Positions 30,032 to 31,473 of a DNA stretch of 31,473 bases are shown here, piece by piece (the stretch's first letter is position 1; each line of letters opens with the position of its first letter). The notes under the pieces were generated by a model. That model had not been told where the DNA came from, did no database searches, and was given only the letters and a program-made list of their open reading frames with translations. The position numbers and the translations under genes are program-made. Origin of the DNA: an uncultured Paenibacillaceae bacterium (GTDB taxonomy: Bacteria > Bacillota > Bacilli > Paenibacillales > DA-C8); assembly GCA_937957685.1 (NCBI GenBank), contig CALGAO010000146.1, positions 1 through 31,473 of the forward strand. Direction: 5' to 3'.

Positions 30032-30181
30032 ATCGAAAACCAGAGATCGATTCAAGCTGATGTTGAAGCCAATCCGGAGCTCCAATCCCTGATTGAGCAG
30101 AGCAGAAAAGAGTATAAACTTGGGAAAGGGATGGTCACAATAGAAATGATGAAAACATTTTCAATTGAGGACTTCCGCTAA
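30032..30181 (+). CDS. Small helical protein, 49 codons, no canonical start codon
   Basis: A short frame whose codons read IENQRSIQADVE, then SLIEQSRKEYKLGKG and end FSIEDFR, a clean helical pattern like a small antitoxin or regulator. AAGGAG (30017-30022) lies 9 bp before ATC at 30032; the same frame has TGA upstream at about 30023 and no ATG/GTG/TTG before the internal ATG codons. The ATG at 30027 is in another frame and yields 21 codons. Either AUC is used, or a one-base deletion removed the normal start (a pseudogene), or the real start is internal. It precedes the antitoxin gene and overlaps a 25-codon frame beginning ATG 30181. Confidence 0.5.
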   Translation: MENQRSIQADVEANPELQSLIEQSRKEYKLGKGMVTIEMMKTFSIEDFR

Positions 30182-30279
30182 TGAATTCCGTGTCTTTTAT
30201 TTTTATGGCTAACGGTAAAAGGCGAGCAGTTCTCCTGTATCCGTTGCCGGTATGATATAAGGGCTCAAATCTCAGACTG

Positions 30280-30300
30280 AAAGGAGGACATCCTTTAATG
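30280..30300 (+). promoter_or_regulatory. Hairpin hiding the antitoxin ribosome-binding site
   Basis: AAAGGA (30280-30285) pairs with TCCTTT (30291-30296) across a 5-nt loop. The AAGGAGG Shine-Dalgarno (30281-30287) lies within the first arm and loop, directly before ATG 30298. Stability is modest (6 bp, A/T-rich), so the effect on translation would be partial. A -10-like TATGAT at 30251-30256 lies upstream. Confidence 0.5.
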
Positions 30301-30531
30301 TCCCTGCCCAAAAAAATGGATCAACAAACGGTTAATGAGCTTCGTTCCATTTTGAAGAAAATGAATATTTCGCAAAGCAAAGTAAAAATCAATTTGGATA
30401 ATCAAACAATTGAAGTCGAGGATGACTATTCTATTGATGACATACTCGAATCGGCAGGAATATTGACTCCGGAACAGGCTAAACGATTGACGGACGAAGT
30501 CAAAAAAATGCGCGAGGAAGAGTGGAACTAA
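30298..30531 (+). CDS. Antitoxin of a type II toxin-antitoxin pair
   Basis: A 77-aa protein placed directly before the PIN toxin; its stop abuts the toxin ATG (zero spacing, TAAATG). The sequence is Lys/Glu-rich: a helix (about 8-22), a short strand (KVKINLDNQTIEVED) and a long helical C-terminus (TPEQAKRLTDEVKKMREEEWN) likely to wrap the toxin. It is not a recognisable AbrB, RHH or Phd/YefM antitoxin, so its DNA-binding fold is unknown. Start ATG 30298 follows AAGGAGG. Codon use is more AT-rich than the neighbours, consistent with acquisition. Confidence 0.78.
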   Translation: MSLPKKMDQQTVNELRSILKKMNISQSKVKINLDNQTIEVEDDYSIDDILESAGILTPEQAKRLTDEVKKMREEEWN

Positions 30532-30924
30532 ATGGATGGTTATTTACTCGATACCAATATTGCGATCGCATTGCTTGCTGGGGAACATGCCGCGTTGGAT
30601 TTTGTCAGGCAGGCCAGTGACGATCGGATGTCGATTTATTTCTCCGTAATTACGGAGTGCGAAGTGTTCAGCGGGTTAGACTCTGAATATCGTTTACAAG
30701 GGATCAAGCTGTTTAATCCGCGCAGATGTATTGAGGTAAGCTCGAGTATTGCCCGACTCGCCGGAGACATAAGAAGGGAACAAAGATCAAAAGGCCGTAA
30801 GCTTAAAACCCCAGACGCTATTATTATTGCAACATCTATCGAGCATCAGCTCGGCCTCGTATCAAGAGATCATGACATGAGCTTTGTTCGAGAAGCATTT
30901 GGTTTGCCGCTATTCACCATTTAG
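30532..30924 (+). CDS. PIN-domain ribonuclease toxin (VapC-like)
   Basis: A 130-aa PIN-domain protein expected to cleave RNA using Mg2+ held by acidic residues: D7 (LLDTN), E44 (VITECEVFSG), D95 (KTPDAIIIA) and D113 (SRDHDMSF). The order and spacing match VapC toxins. It starts immediately after the antitoxin stop, indicating coupled translation. The pair sits in AT-rich DNA 47 bp from an IS21 element. The toxin type is certain at fold level; the RNA target (tRNA, rRNA) cannot be predicted. Confidence 0.9.
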   Translation: MDGYLLDTNIAIALLAGEHAALDFVRQASDDRMSIYFSVITECEVFSGLDSEYRLQGIKLFNPRRCIEVSSSIARLAGDIRREQRSKGRKLKTPDAIIIATSIEHQLGLVSRDHDMSFVREAFGLPLFTI

Positions 30925-30971
30925 CCTACCCATTGTATCTCTGTTGAGGATACAGTGGGTTTATTTATAAG

Positions 30972-31473
30972 TGTCACCGCCGGAATATAATTGACCCAGG
31001 AGCGACGAAAAGAAAATGACCCACCCCTGTAGAATATTCTCCCTTTGAAGATACGGCTAATAGCTTCAGAGGGGAGACATATGCTAAGGAGTGGGACTGT
31101 GATCAGCTTACACGAACTTTATGCCACTGGCAAGAGCATCCGGGAGATTGCCCGCATCACGGGACATGCTCGCAATACCGTGCGCAAGTACTTGCGAGCC
31201 AACGGCATCCCCGAGCCGCGTTACGGCAAAAAGCGAGGGTCCAAACTCGATCCCTTCAAGCCTCTCATCGATCAATTCATGGCCCAGGGAATCTTCAACT
31301 GCGAGGTGTTGCTGCGTTTACTCAGAGACCAGGGCTATACCGGCGGCATCACCCTCATCAAGGACTATGTGAAACCGCACCGTCCGCCGAGGAAAATCCC
31401 TGCCGTGCAACGATACGAAACAAAACCTGGTTACCAGGCGCAAGTGGACTGGAAGATCTGCGAATACGTCGAT
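30972..31473 (+). mobile_element. Left end of an IS21-family element (truncated by the window)
   Basis: The element begins TGTCA at 30972. Two 21-bp repeats (30978-30998 and 31003-31023) start 25 bp apart, containing CGCCGGAA and TGACCCA, in inverted orientation relative to the end at 26-71. An istA gene follows at 31081. About 500 bp of the element lie inside the window. Confidence 0.88.
31081..31473 (+). CDS. istA: IS21-family transposase IstA (N-terminal part, runs off the window)
   Basis: 131 codons of an open frame that continues past the right edge. The N-terminal helix-turn-helix is GKSIREIARITGHARNTVRKYLR (residues 17-39), then a linker YGKKRGSKLDPFK. The catalytic rve (DDE) domain starts near the edge; QVDWK, containing the first catalytic Asp, is present at the end. 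ATG at 31081 follows GAGGGGAG; GTG at 31099, preceded by AAGGAG, is an alternative start. IstB would follow outside. No stop codon or frameshift is seen in the visible part. Confidence 0.92.
   Translation, partial: MLRSGTVISLHELYATGKSIREIARITGHARNTVRKYLRANGIPEPRYGKKRGSKLDPFKPLIDQFMAQGIFNCEVLLRLLRDQGYTGGITLIKDYVKPHRPPRKIPAVQRYETKPGYQAQVDWKICEYVD

Noticed and set aside
30181..30258. A 25-codon frame (ATG 30181) overlapping the stop of the small ORF
   Set aside because: No motif and no separate ribosome-binding site; may be a remnant of a toxin gene but nothing supports it.

Overview
The window is about 58% G+C by eye and comes from a high-GC, endospore-forming Bacillota, most likely Paenibacillaceae (Paenibacillus/Cohnella-like). 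The evidence is an alpha/beta-type small acid-soluble spore protein, a LysM + Gmad2 (spore-germination-type) protein, a YfkK-like DUF1128 protein, Gram-positive ribosome-binding sites with many TTG/GTG starts, and a Tad-type machine with no outer-membrane secretin. The genus is inference.

Layout. Positions 1-77 are the outer right end of an IS21-family element; 30972-31473 is the left end of a second IS21 element (truncated istA) in the same orientation, so the window lies between two directly oriented IS21 copies. 78-305 holds a 103-bp-period duplication and a terminator. 306-1244(-) is an aldo/keto reductase. 1531-8277(+) is a catabolic operon: an FCD-type GntR regulator behind a five-site operator array, a split transketolase (two genes), an ABC sugar-uptake system (lipoprotein, two permeases, no ATPase) and a small cupin. 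8541-11756(+) carries LysM/Gmad2, an aromatic-acid-exporter family protein and an RluA-type pseudouridine synthase. 11943-13465 is a divergent pair of DoxX-family genes sharing a promoter region with Rex-like palindromes. 13540-14706(-) is an iron-dependent alcohol dehydrogenase. 15214-20208 is a set of small housekeeping and spore-type genes: a 58-aa protein, SASP, DUF1128, SRAP/YedK, lipid kinase, a 104-aa protein, a cupredoxin, a small membrane protein and an MBL hydrolase.

20540-27420(+) is a Tad-like pilus/secretion locus: CpaB/RcpC SAF protein, a TadZ/CpaE-like protein with a degenerate P-loop, a 46-aa ORF, CpaF ATPase, TadB, TadC, then four small N-terminally anchored proteins instead of an obvious Flp pilin. 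No prepilin peptidase is present. 27575-29648 encodes an M24 Xaa-Pro peptidase and a tandem-rhodanese sulfurtransferase. 29650-30924 is more AT-rich and structured, with a small orphan ORF and a toxin-antitoxin pair (PIN-domain toxin) next to the IS21 element, consistent with acquired DNA.

Recurring themes are short decayed tandem duplications in intergenic DNA (78-253, 10619-10689, 11796-11881, 14803-15126, 24804-25009) and in the SRAP 3' end (exact 60-bp period), and two genes that appear to lack a canonical start codon at the position indicated by their Shine-Dalgarno (6006 and 30032). The best candidates for something not yet described are the Tad-like locus with its inactive-looking TadZ and unusual small proteins, the GntR/transketolase/ABC operon of unknown substrate, and the redox-box-controlled DoxX pair.
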